A stretch of 64,000 nucleotides of DNA from Phenylobacterium kunshanense (GTDB lineage Bacteria; Pseudomonadota; Alphaproteobacteria; Caulobacterales; Caulobacteraceae). Numbering within the stretch: the stretch's first letter is position 1; each line of letters opens with the position of its first letter. Both the position numbers and the translations under genes were made by a program. The stretch is taken from contig NZ_QFYS01000006.1 of the NCBI RefSeq assembly GCF_003254525.1, positions 1 through 64,000 of the forward strand, written 5' to 3'. The notes under the pieces are model-generated. The model saw only the letters and a program-made list of their open reading frames with translations. It was not told the DNA's origin and searched no databases. Shown piece by piece: positions 7,145-14,041 of the stretch.

Positions 7145-8317
7145 ATGTCCACGCGCTCGACGCTCGCCTTCCTGAAGACAGAGACGGGGTCGGGCCTGCT
7201 GCTGCCCGTCGCCGCCGGGCTGGCCATCGCCTGGGCCAACTCGCCGTGGGCCGGCGCCTATGACGCGATCACCCATGCGGCCGTGCCCGTGCAGGTGGGC
7301 CCGTTCGCCGAGTCCATGTCGGTGGCGGGATGGGTCCGGTCGGCGCTGATGCCGATCTTCTTTTTCGTCCTCGGGCTCCAGCTCAAGCACGAGGTCCTGC
7401 GCGGCGAGTTCTCCAACCCGCGCCGCCTCGCCCTGCCGATCCTCGGCGGCCTGGGCGGCGCGCTGACCCCGGCCCTGGTCTATCTGGCGTTCAACCTCGG
7501 CCCCGCAGGCCGGCTGGAAGGCTGGCCCGTGACCATGGGCAGCGACATCGCCCTGGCCCTCGCCGCGCTGGCGCTCGCCGGCCCGAGGACGCCGCCGCCC
7601 CTGCGGGTGTTCCTGCTTACCCTGGCGATGGCCGCCGACCTGCTGGCGGTCGGCTCGATCGCGGTGCTCTACTCCGCCGACCTGCGCTTCCCGATGCTGG
7701 CGGGCGCCGCCGTGACGACGGCGGTGCTGGCCGCGATGGCGCGATGGCGGACCGCGCCCTACGCCTTCTGGGCCCTGGGCGGCCTGCTCCTGTGGGGGTT
7801 CACCCTGAAGTCGGGGGTCGATGTGTCCCTGGCGGGCGTCGCGGCCGCCCTCTGCTTTCCGCTGGAGCCCAAGCGGCCCGGCGGCCAGGGCGTGCTGACC
7901 GAGACCATGGAGGCGCTCCACCCCTACGTCGCCTTCCTGGTCCTGCCGCTGTTCGCCTTCACGGCCGCCGGCTTCCGGCTGGATGGCGCGCTGGTCGGCC
8001 CCGTGAGCCTCGGGATCGCGGCCGCGCTGTTCCTGGGCAAGCAGGCTGGCGTCTTCGGCGCCACCGCGCTCGCGCTCGCGTTCAAATGGGCCCGCCGGCC
8101 GACCGGGACCAGATGGCTGGAGCTCTACGGCGCCTCCACGCTCTGCGGGGTGGGATTCACGATCAGCCTCTACATCGCGGGCCTCGCCTTCCCCGACTCC
8201 GACACCCTGCTCCAGGCCCAGGCGCGGGCTGGCGTCGTGCTGGGATCGCTGGCGTCGGCGGCGCTGGGCCTCGGGGTCCTGATGACCAGCGCCGCCCGGC
8301 GGCTGCGCGGGGACTGA
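7145..8317 (+). CDS. nhaA: divergent NhaA-family antiporter paralogue
   Basis: A 390-aa NhaA-fold membrane protein clearly homologous to the copy at 4366-5619, with the same helix layout and family signatures (LPILGGLGGALTPALVYLAFN, GKQAGVFGA, GVGFTISLYIAGLAF). Key residues differ. MGSDIALALA keeps D134 (E. coli D133), but the tandem aspartates read AMAADLLA, so D163 becomes Ala164 while D164 is kept as D165. The pH-sensing HATLAG reads DVSLAG (H225 becomes D226). The K300-equivalent lysine is kept. Exchange stoichiometry or substrate may therefore differ. The gene converges on the aldehyde dehydrogenase and shares the downstream terminator region. Confidence 0.85.
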   Translation: MSTRSTLAFLKTETGSGLLLPVAAGLAIAWANSPWAGAYDAITHAAVPVQVGPFAESMSVAGWVRSALMPIFFFVLGLQLKHEVLRGEFSNPRRLALPILGGLGGALTPALVYLAFNLGPAGRLEGWPVTMGSDIALALAALALAGPRTPPPLRVFLLTLAMAADLLAVGSIAVLYSADLRFPMLAGAAVTTAVLAAMARWRTAPYAFWALGGLLLWGFTLKSGVDVSLAGVAAALCFPLEPKRPGGQGVLTETMEALHPYVAFLVLPLFAFTAAGFRLDGALVGPVSLGIAAALFLGKQAGVFGATALALAFKWARRPTGTRWLELYGASTLCGVGFTISLYIAGLAFPDSDTLLQAQARAGVVLGSLASAALGLGVLMTSAARRLRGD

Positions 8318-8318
8318 C

Positions 8319-8352
8319 CCCAAAAGCAAAAAGAGCCGCCCCTAGAGGCGGC
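8319..8352 (-). terminator. terminator between nhaA paralogue and aldehyde dehydrogenase
   Basis: GCCGCC-cctaga-GGCGGC (8335-8352) forms a 6-bp GC stem. Immediately to its left lies CCCCAAAAGCAAAAAGA, which reads as a U-rich tail on the minus strand. It therefore fits as the intrinsic terminator of the leftward aldehyde dehydrogenase gene. Confidence 0.65.
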
Positions 8353-8376
8353 CCTTCGCAGTCCGTGGGCGGGCGA

Positions 8377-9819
8377 TTACTCCGCGGCTTCCTTCGGCGC
8401 GTAGCCGAGGATGGCCTTGGTCTCCAGGAACTCGTGGAAGGCGTAGTCGCCCCACTCGCGCCCGTTGCCGCTCATCTTGTAGCCGCCGAACGGGGCGGTC
8501 ATGTCGCCGCCCGCGCCGTTGATCGACACCTGGCCGGCGCGAAGCTGGCGGGCGATGCCGCGGGCCTTCTCGAGGTCGGCCGACTGGACGTAGGCCGCCA
8601 GGCCGTACTCGGTGTCGTTGCCGACCCGCACGGCCTCGTCGACGCTCTCGTAGCCCAGGATCGACAGCACCGGGCCGAAGATCTCTTCCCGGGCGATGGT
8701 CATGTCGTTCTTCACGTTCGCGAAGACGGTGGGCTTCACGAAATAGCCCTTGTCCAGGCCCTCGGGTCGGCCCACGCCGCCCGTCACGAGGGTGGCGCCC
8801 TCGTCGATGCCGGCCTGGATCAGCTTTTGGATCTTGTCGAACTGGGTCTTGTTGACCACCGGGCCGAGCTGGCTGTTGCCGTTCGGGTCGCCGACGGTGA
8901 TGCCCGAGGCCGTCTCGCGGGCCACCGCGATCGCCTCGTCCATCCGCTTCTGCGGCACGAGCATCCGGGTGGGCGCGTTACAGGACTGGCCCGAGTTGGT
9001 CATCATGGTGGCCACGCCGCGGGCCACGCCCTTGGCGAAGGCGTCGTCGTCCAGGACGATGTTCGGGCTCTTGCCGCCCAGCTCCTGGGCCACGCGCTTC
9101 ACGGTCGGGGCGGCCGCCTTGGCCACCTCGATGCCGGCCCGGGTCGAGCCGGTGAACGAGACCATGTCCACTTCCGGGTGGCTGGAGATCGCCGCGCCCA
9201 CGTTGGGGCCGTCGCCGTGCACCAGGTTGAACACGCCGGCCGGCACGCCCGCCGCATGCATGATCTCGGCGAAGATGTGCCCGCTGAACGGCGCCACTTC
9301 CGACGGCTTCAGCACCATGGTGCAGCCGGTGGCGATGGCCGGGGCCACCTTGCAGACGATCTGGTTGAGCGGCCAGTTCCAGGGGGTGATGAAGCCGCAG
9401 ACGCCGATCGGCTCCTTGACGATCATCGTCGGGCCACGGTCTTCCTCGAACTTGAAGGTCTTGAGGATCTCGGCGGTGGTGGCCAGGTGGGCCATGCCGA
9501 TCGGCACCTGCGCGCGCTGGGCGAGCGAGGCCGGGGCGCCCATTTCCTCGGTCACCGCGGTGGCCAGGTCGCCGAAGCGCTTCTGGTACTCGGCCAGGAT
9601 GCGGCCCAGCACCTCCAGGCGCTCCTCGCGGCTGGTCTGGCTCCACGAGGCGAAGGCCTTGCGGGCGGCCTTGGCGGCCTTGTCGACATCGGCGGCCGAG
9701 CCCATGGCGATCTTGCCGCAGACTTCTTCCGTGGCCGGGTTCTCGACGTCCAGCGTCTTGAGGCCCTCGGCAGGGTCGACCCACTGCCCGTCGATGTAGA
9801 ATTTGAGGTACTCGCGCAT
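8377..9819 (-). CDS. NAD(P)+-dependent aldehyde dehydrogenase
   Basis: Class 3-like aldehyde dehydrogenase superfamily member of 480 aa that oxidises an aldehyde to its acid. FITPWNWPLNQI and LKPSEVAPFSG form the cofactor site, FTGSTRAG and QELGGKSPNIVLDD hold the general-base Glu, and NSGQSCNAPTR carries the catalytic Cys. EIFGPVLSILGY and PFGGYKMSGNGREWG are family landmarks. The ATG at 9819 has AGGAGG 8 nt upstream. It is a single-gene unit, with a terminator after the stop. Substrate cannot be assigned from sequence. Confidence 0.92.
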   Translation of the reverse strand: MREYLKFYIDGQWVDPAEGLKTLDVENPATEEVCGKIAMGSAADVDKAAKAARKAFASWSQTSREERLEVLGRILAEYQKRFGDLATAVTEEMGAPASLAQRAQVPIGMAHLATTAEILKTFKFEEDRGPTMIVKEPIGVCGFITPWNWPLNQIVCKVAPAIATGCTMVLKPSEVAPFSGHIFAEIMHAAGVPAGVFNLVHGDGPNVGAAISSHPEVDMVSFTGSTRAGIEVAKAAAPTVKRVAQELGGKSPNIVLDDDAFAKGVARGVATMMTNSGQSCNAPTRMLVPQKRMDEAIAVARETASGITVGDPNGNSQLGPVVNKTQFDKIQKLIQAGIDEGATLVTGGVGRPEGLDKGYFVKPTVFANVKNDMTIAREEIFGPVLSILGYESVDEAVRVGNDTEYGLAAYVQSADLEKARGIARQLRAGQVSINGAGGDMTAPFGGYKMSGNGREWGDYAFHEFLETKAILGYAPKEAAE

Positions 9820-10003
9820 AGACGTCCTCCTGGCGGCGTTCTCGTTGAGGCATAAGGGCTACGGGCCCCGCCTTTCAAACGCTCATATTAGTGATCGGCG
9901 TTAACCGGGGAAGCCCCAACGCGGCGTAACTTCAGAAGGCCCGTCGGCCTTGCGGCGGAGCGAGGCGCTCGCTAAAGCCCCCGCATCGACTTCCGGAGGC
10001 CCC

Positions 10004-10084
10004 ATGAGCGGCATTCTGCAGATCCTCGTTTTCGTTGCGGCCATGGCGGCCCTGAACATCTTCGAGTTCGGCCGCCTCGACTAA
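10004..10084 (+). CDS. 26-aa single-helix small protein
   Basis: ATG 10004 is preceded by GGAGG with 5-nt spacing, and the frame runs 27 codons to TAA. The product MSGILQILVFVAAMAALNIF continues with EFGRLD: one hydrophobic helix with an acidic/basic C-terminus. It ends 13 bp before the SDR gene, suggesting a leader ORF or a small membrane protein co-transcribed with the pterin genes. Function is unknown; the strong ribosome binding site and helix support coding. Confidence 0.68.
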   Translation: MSGILQILVFVAAMAALNIFEFGRLD

Positions 10085-10097
10085 GGCGGACAGGCCC

Positions 10098-10826
10098 ATG
10101 GCCGCCCGCGGCGCAGCACTGGTGACGGGCGGCGCGCGGCGGATCGGCCGCGTCCTCGCCGCCGCCGCCGCGCGCGCTGGCTACGACGTCGCCATCCACG
10201 TGCGGCAGATCGACGACGACGCCGAGGCGGCGGCCGGCGAAGTGCGAGGCTATGGGCGCAAGGCCGCGATCCTCGGCTGCGACCTTCGCAAGGAAAGCGC
10301 CACCGTCGCCCTGGTGGGCGACGTCGAGGCCGAACTCGGTCCGGTCACCCTGCTGGTGAACTCGGCCTCGGTGTTCGAGGAAGACGCCTTCGCCGACATG
10401 AATCGCGCCTCGTGGGATCTCCACATGGAGACCAACCTGCGCGCGCCCCTGGTGCTGAGCCAGGCCTTCGCCCGCCGCCTGCCCGAGGATCGCGAGGGCC
10501 TGATCGTCAACGTGCTCGACCAGCGGGTCTGGCGGCCGGGCGCCGACTTCTTCTCCTACACGCTGTCGAAGGTCGCGCTTTGGGACGCCACGCGGATGCT
10601 GGCCCAGGCGCTGGCGCCGCGGATTCGCGTGAACGGCATCGGGCCGGGCCCGACCCTGCAGTCGATCCATCAGGACGCCGACGCCTTCGCCGCCGAAGCC
10701 GAGGCGACCCTGCTCCGGCGCCCGGTCGATCCCGCCCAGATGGGCGCGGCGCTCGCCTACCTGATCGATGCCCGGGCCGTGACGGGACAGATGATCGCCG
10801 TCGATTCGGGGCAGCACCTGTCATGA
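10098..10826 (+). CDS. pteridine-reductase-like SDR (FolM/PTR1 type)
   Basis: The 242-aa SDR has the TGGARRIGR cofactor loop (residues 10-18) characteristic of pteridine reductases and FolM, which reduce dihydropterins or dihydrofolate with NADPH. In the active site the usual SDR serine is replaced by Asp: NVLDQRVWRPGADFFSYTLSK places Asp 13 residues before Tyr, with Lys four after it, as in Leishmania PTR1 (D181/Y194/K198). It overlaps folB by ATGA, strengthening a role in tetrahydrofolate or tetrahydromonapterin supply. Assignment to FolM rather than another SDR is inference from these two facts. Confidence 0.82.
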   Translation: MAARGAALVTGGARRIGRVLAAAAARAGYDVAIHVRQIDDDAEAAAGEVRGYGRKAAILGCDLRKESATVALVGDVEAELGPVTLLVNSASVFEEDAFADMNRASWDLHMETNLRAPLVLSQAFARRLPEDREGLIVNVLDQRVWRPGADFFSYTLSKVALWDATRMLAQALAPRIRVNGIGPGPTLQSIHQDADAFAAEAEATLLRRPVDPAQMGAALAYLIDARAVTGQMIAVDSGQHLS

Positions 10827-11191
10827 GCGTCGCGCGGCTGGTCACCTCGAAGGTCTTCGTCACCGGCGTGAAGGTGCAGGCCGAGATCGGCGTCTATCGC
10901 CACGAGATCGGCCGCGTGCAGCCGCTGATCGTTGACGTCGAACTCGACGTGCCCACCGACGCCTCCGACCGCCTGACCGACACCGTGAACTACGAGACCA
11001 TCGTCGAGGCGGCCCAGGCCGTCGCCGGCGCGGGCCATATCCACCTCGTGGAGACCTTCGCCCATCGCCTGGCAGAGCGTTGTCTCGCCGATCCGCGCGT
11101 CAGCCGCGCCCGGGTCCGGGTGGAAAAGCCGCTGGCCCTGGCGCCCGACGCCGTAGCGGCCGGGGTGGAGATCGTCGTAGAGCGCGGGTGA
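10823..11191 (+). CDS. folB: dihydroneopterin aldolase
   Basis: FolB cleaves 7,8-dihydroneopterin to 6-hydroxymethyl-dihydropterin and glycolaldehyde in folate synthesis. The 122-aa length matches the family. VFVTGVKVQAEIGVYRHE (the core around residues 11-28, with the conserved Glu and GV-x-xHE), TVNYETI, HLVETFAHRLAE and RVEKPLAL (the catalytic Lys region) are visible. Its ATG overlaps the SDR stop as ATGA, indicating coupled translation. Confidence 0.92.
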   Translation: MSVARLVTSKVFVTGVKVQAEIGVYRHEIGRVQPLIVDVELDVPTDASDRLTDTVNYETIVEAAQAVAGAGHIHLVETFAHRLAERCLADPRVSRARVRVEKPLALAPDAVAAGVEIVVERG

Positions 11192-11281
11192 CCGATTTGT
11201 AACCGTGTGACGCCTTTGAGCAGCGCCGGTTCGGGGCCATCTTTCAGGTCTCATCCCATCCGGGGATCAAGGGCCGAGACG

Positions 11282-11668
11282 ATGACCGAGACCTACGCCG
11301 CCGAAGACAAGACGATGCCGGCGGTCTGCTATGCGCTGTACCTGATCGCGTTCGCCACCGGCGTGACCGCTATCGTGGGCCTCGTCATCGCCTACGCCCA
11401 GCGGCAAACGGCGGGTCCGACCAACGCCAGCCACTACACCTTCCTGATCCGCACCTTCTGGATCGGGCTGCTCCTGATGATCGCCGGCGGCGTGATCTTC
11501 GGCGTCGGCGCGATCCTCAGCGTGATCCTGATCGGCTTCCCGATCATGGGCCTGGCCTGGCTGGTCTGGGCGGGCGCCTCCGTCTGGTACGGCGTGCGCT
11601 GCGTCGTGGGGCTCACGTACCTCAGTCGAGGCGAAGCCTATCCGCGCCCCTACGCGGTGCTGGCCTAG
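11282..11668 (+). CDS. DUF4870-like membrane protein
   Basis: The 128-aa protein has three to four hydrophobic segments: CYALYLIAFATGVTAIVGLV, FLIRTFWIGLLLMIAGGVIF and ILIGFPIMGLAWLVW. The pattern of a short N-terminus, an initial helix pair and a conserved SHYTFLIRTFWIGLL segment resembles the DUF4870/Tic20-like group. Start at ATG 11282 is chosen for the short hydrophilic N-terminus. No function is known. It ends before a strong hairpin shared with the convergent ilvE. Confidence 0.72.
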   Translation: MTETYAAEDKTMPAVCYALYLIAFATGVTAIVGLVIAYAQRQTAGPTNASHYTFLIRTFWIGLLLMIAGGVIFGVGAILSVILIGFPIMGLAWLVWAGASVWYGVRCVVGLTYLSRGEAYPRPYAVLA

Positions 11669-11674
11669 AGTCAT

Positions 11675-11694
11675 CCCTCCCCTCGCGGGGAGGG
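11675..11694. terminator. hairpin between convergent genes
   Basis: CCCTCCCC-tcgc-GGGGAGGG is a perfect 8-bp stem with a 4-nt loop, lying between the stop of the DUF4870-like gene and the stop of ilvE. There is no U run on either strand, so it may be a bidirectional or Rho-assisted terminator. Confidence 0.5.
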
Positions 11695-11701
11695 CGCGCT
11701 C

Positions 11702-12589
11702 TTACGCCGCCACCAGCTCGCGGCGGACCAGCTTGGCGTAGTCGTCCATCAGGCTGAGGCTGATGTTGCCGGGCGTGAAGCGGTACTCGCCGATCTCGCC
11801 CACCGGCGTGACCTCGGCGGCCGTGCCGACCACGAAGCACTCCGTGAACCCGGCCAGTTCCTCGGGCTGGATATGGCGCTCGACCACCTCGAAGCCCTTG
11901 GACTTCGCCAGTTTGATCACCGTCTGGCGGGTGATGCCGTTCAGGAAGCAGTCGGGCGTCGGCGTGTGGATCACCCCGTCCTTGACGAAGAACACGTTCG
12001 AGCCGGTGCTTTCGGCGATGTAGCCACGGTAGTCGAGCATCATCGCGTCGGTGTAGCCGGCCTTCTCCGCGGCGTGCTTGGAGATGGTGCAGATCATATA
12101 GAGGCCCGTGGCCTTGGCGTGCACCGGCTCGGTCTCGGGGCTCGGACGCTTATACTTGGCCCAGGTGAGACGGATGCCCTTGGCCTTCTCCTCAGGCGAG
12201 AAGTAGCTGGGCCAGTCCCACACCGCGACGGCGACGTGGATCTTGGTCTGCTGGGCCGAGACGCCGATCATCTCCGAACCGCGCCACGCGATCGGGCGGA
12301 CGTAGGCGTCGGTCAGACCGTTCCTGGCGCAGGTGTCCTTGCAGGCCTGGTCGATCTCGGCCACCGTGTAGGGGATTTCGAAGTCCAGAATCCTCGCGGA
12401 CTCGAACAGCCGCTCCGTATGCGCCGTCAGCTCGAAGATCTCGCCCCCGTACATCCGTTCCCCCTCGAACACGGCCGACGCATAGTGCAGGCCGTGGGTG
12501 AGGACGTGCACCTTCGCCTCGCGCCAGGGGACGAACTGTCCGTCCAGCCAGATCCAGCCGTCGCGATCGTCGAAGGGAACAAGAGCCAT
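11702..12589 (-). CDS. ilvE: branched-chain amino-acid aminotransferase
   Basis: PLP fold type IV enzyme of 295 aa that transaminates the keto acids of valine, leucine and isoleucine with glutamate. THGLHYASAVFEGERMY and VRPIAWRGSEMIGV are typical. The PLP lysine lies in EPVHAKATGLYM, and YIAESTGSNVFFVKDG carries the IAE-x-SGSN signature. GGAGG lies upstream of ATG 12589, though 9-10 nt away. The gene is divergent from the MarR/response-regulator cassette. Confidence 0.93.
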   Translation of the reverse strand: MALVPFDDRDGWIWLDGQFVPWREAKVHVLTHGLHYASAVFEGERMYGGEIFELTAHTERLFESARILDFEIPYTVAEIDQACKDTCARNGLTDAYVRPIAWRGSEMIGVSAQQTKIHVAVAVWDWPSYFSPEEKAKGIRLTWAKYKRPSPETEPVHAKATGLYMICTISKHAAEKAGYTDAMMLDYRGYIAESTGSNVFFVKDGVIHTPTPDCFLNGITRQTVIKLAKSKGFEVVERHIQPEELAGFTECFVVGTAAEVTPVGEIGEYRFTPGNISLSLMDDYAKLVRRELVAA

Positions 12590-12679
12590 GAGGGGAGAAC
12601 CTCCTTTCGAAGCGCCCCTCTTGAACCTGCCGCGGGCCCCGTCGTCAAACGGTTTGGCCAAGCCTGAGACCACTTGCCC

Positions 12680-13168
12680 ATGAGCGGACCGCCCGACCCC
12701 CGCCTGATCCTGCACGAGGACGAGCTCGACGCCGGCCTCGAACTGCTGCTGCTGGCGGAGGCGGCGCTGTGGGCGGCGGTCGACCAGGGCCTGGAGGCCG
12801 AGGGGCTGGGTCTGGGCCGTTCGCACTGGCGGGCAGCCTTCCTGCTGCGCCGGCGTCCGGGGATCGGCGTGCAGGAGCTGGCGCACCTGACCAGCCTCTC
12901 CAAGCAGGCGGCCAGCCGCATCCTGGTGGACCTTGCGGCCAAGGGCCTCGTCGAGAAGCACGCCGGCGACGAGGACGGTCGCCGCCGCAGCGCCGCGCTC
13001 ACCGCCCGCGGCCAGGCCTTCGAGGCCGCCATCGGCGAGCGGCTTCGCGCCCAGCTCGGCCGCGCCTATCGCCAAGGGGGGCTGGACCGGGTGGGCGGCG
13101 CGCGCGCCATACTGGCCGCCCTGGCTGGAGGACGCCTGCGCAGTCCCACGCCGGCCGGAGGCCGCTGA
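12680..13168 (+). CDS. MarR-family transcriptional regulator (PetP-like)
   Basis: The 162-aa product has a winged helix-turn-helix (about residues 58-110): RRRPGIGVQELAHLTSLSKQAASRILVDLAAKG, then the wing KHAGDEDGRRRSAALTARG. The stop overlaps the start of the OmpR-type regulator as TGATG. A MarR gene joined to an OmpR-type regulator is the arrangement of petP-petR in Rhodobacter; whether the function is the same here is inference. ATG 12680 is preferred over a TTG two codons upstream. Confidence 0.8.
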   Translation: MSGPPDPRLILHEDELDAGLELLLLAEAALWAAVDQGLEAEGLGLGRSHWRAAFLLRRRPGIGVQELAHLTSLSKQAASRILVDLAAKGLVEKHAGDEDGRRRSAALTARGQAFEAAIGERLRAQLGRAYRQGGLDRVGGARAILAALAGGRLRSPTPAGGR

Positions 13169-13875
13169 TGACCTTCTCCGACGCGCCGCCGCGCGCTCGC
13201 CACCTGCTCATCGTCGACGACGACGACCGCATCCGCGAACTCCTGAAGGAATACCTCACCCGCGCCGGCTTCCGCGTCACGGCGGCCGCCGGCGGCGCCC
13301 CGGCCAGGCGGCTGCTCGCCACTCTCGACTTCGACCTCGCGGTCTTCGACGTCATGATGCCGGGCGAGGACGGGTTCTCGCTGACGAGGTGGCTTCGCGA
13401 CCAGCGGGGCGCGGCGGGCCGCACCCCCGTCCTCATGCTCACCGCCCGCGGCGAGGCCGGCGATCGGATCGAAGGCCTGAAGCTCGGCGCCGACGACTAC
13501 CTCGGCAAGCCGTTCGAGCCCGAGGAGCTGTTGCTGCGCATCGAGGCCATCCTGCGCCGCGCCAGCGACAAGCCACAGGCGGGCGGCGTTCTCTCGCTCG
13601 GGCGCTGCGCCTTCGATCCCGATCGCGGCGAGCTCACCTGCAGCGGCGAGGCCGTGCGGCTGACCGAGGCCGAGGTCGCCCTTCTCCGCCAACTCGCCCG
13701 CACGCCGCATGAGCCGGTGGACCGCATGGAGCTCGCCCGCGATACGGTCGACCCGTCCGGCCGGGCGGTGGACGTGCAGGTGACCCGCCTGCGTCGCAAG
13801 ATCGAGGACGACCCGAAGTCCCCCCGCTACCTCCAGACCGTCCGCGGCGTCGGCTACCGCCTGGCCCCCGACTGA
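13168..13875 (+). CDS. OmpR-family response regulator (PetR-like)
   Basis: A 235-aa two-domain regulator. The receiver domain (about residues 11-125) has IVDDDDRIREL, the phospho-acceptor in AVFDVMMPGEDGF, LTARGE and GKPFEPEELL. The C-terminal winged helix (about 140-233) ends in the typical VDVQVTRLRRKIEDDP...VRGVGYRL. It is translationally coupled to the MarR gene and followed, after a 166-bp repeat-containing spacer, by an EnvZ-like kinase that is its likely partner. Confidence 0.92.
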   Translation: MTFSDAPPRARHLLIVDDDDRIRELLKEYLTRAGFRVTAAAGGAPARRLLATLDFDLAVFDVMMPGEDGFSLTRWLRDQRGAAGRTPVLMLTARGEAGDRIEGLKLGADDYLGKPFEPEELLLRIEAILRRASDKPQAGGVLSLGRCAFDPDRGELTCSGEAVRLTEAEVALLRQLARTPHEPVDRMELARDTVDPSGRAVDVQVTRLRRKIEDDPKSPRYLQTVRGVGYRLAPD

Positions 13876-13894
13876 TGAAGCTCGTCGGCGCCAC

Positions 13895-14035
13895 AACCTC
13901 CCCCATGAATGGGGGAGGGGGACCGCGAAGCGGTGGAGGGGGCGGTGGGGCCATACGCCGGCCTTGCGGCCACCTCGCAGCGTCGCTGCCCCCTCCTCCC
14001 TTCGGGTCCCCCTCCCCCTCTTCGCAGGGGAGGTT
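13895..14035. repeat. 141-bp palindrome-rich intergenic element
   Basis: Bounded by AACCTCCCC (13895-13903) and GGGGAGGTT (14027-14035), a 9-bp terminal inverted repeat. Inside are CCTCCCCCAT-ga-ATGGGGGAGG (13897-13918), ACCGCGAAGCGGT and further C/G-rich mirror sequences. It separates a response-regulator gene from its kinase gene. The structure looks like a short non-coding mobile repeat; other copies must be sought outside this window. Confidence 0.55.
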
Positions 14036-14041
14036 CCCGCG

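Noticed and set aside
7330..9855. 841-codon plus-strand frame across nhaA paralogue and aldehyde dehydrogenase
   Set aside because: Runs through two well supported genes in another frame; Pro/Arg/Gly-rich as expected for a GC-rich shadow.
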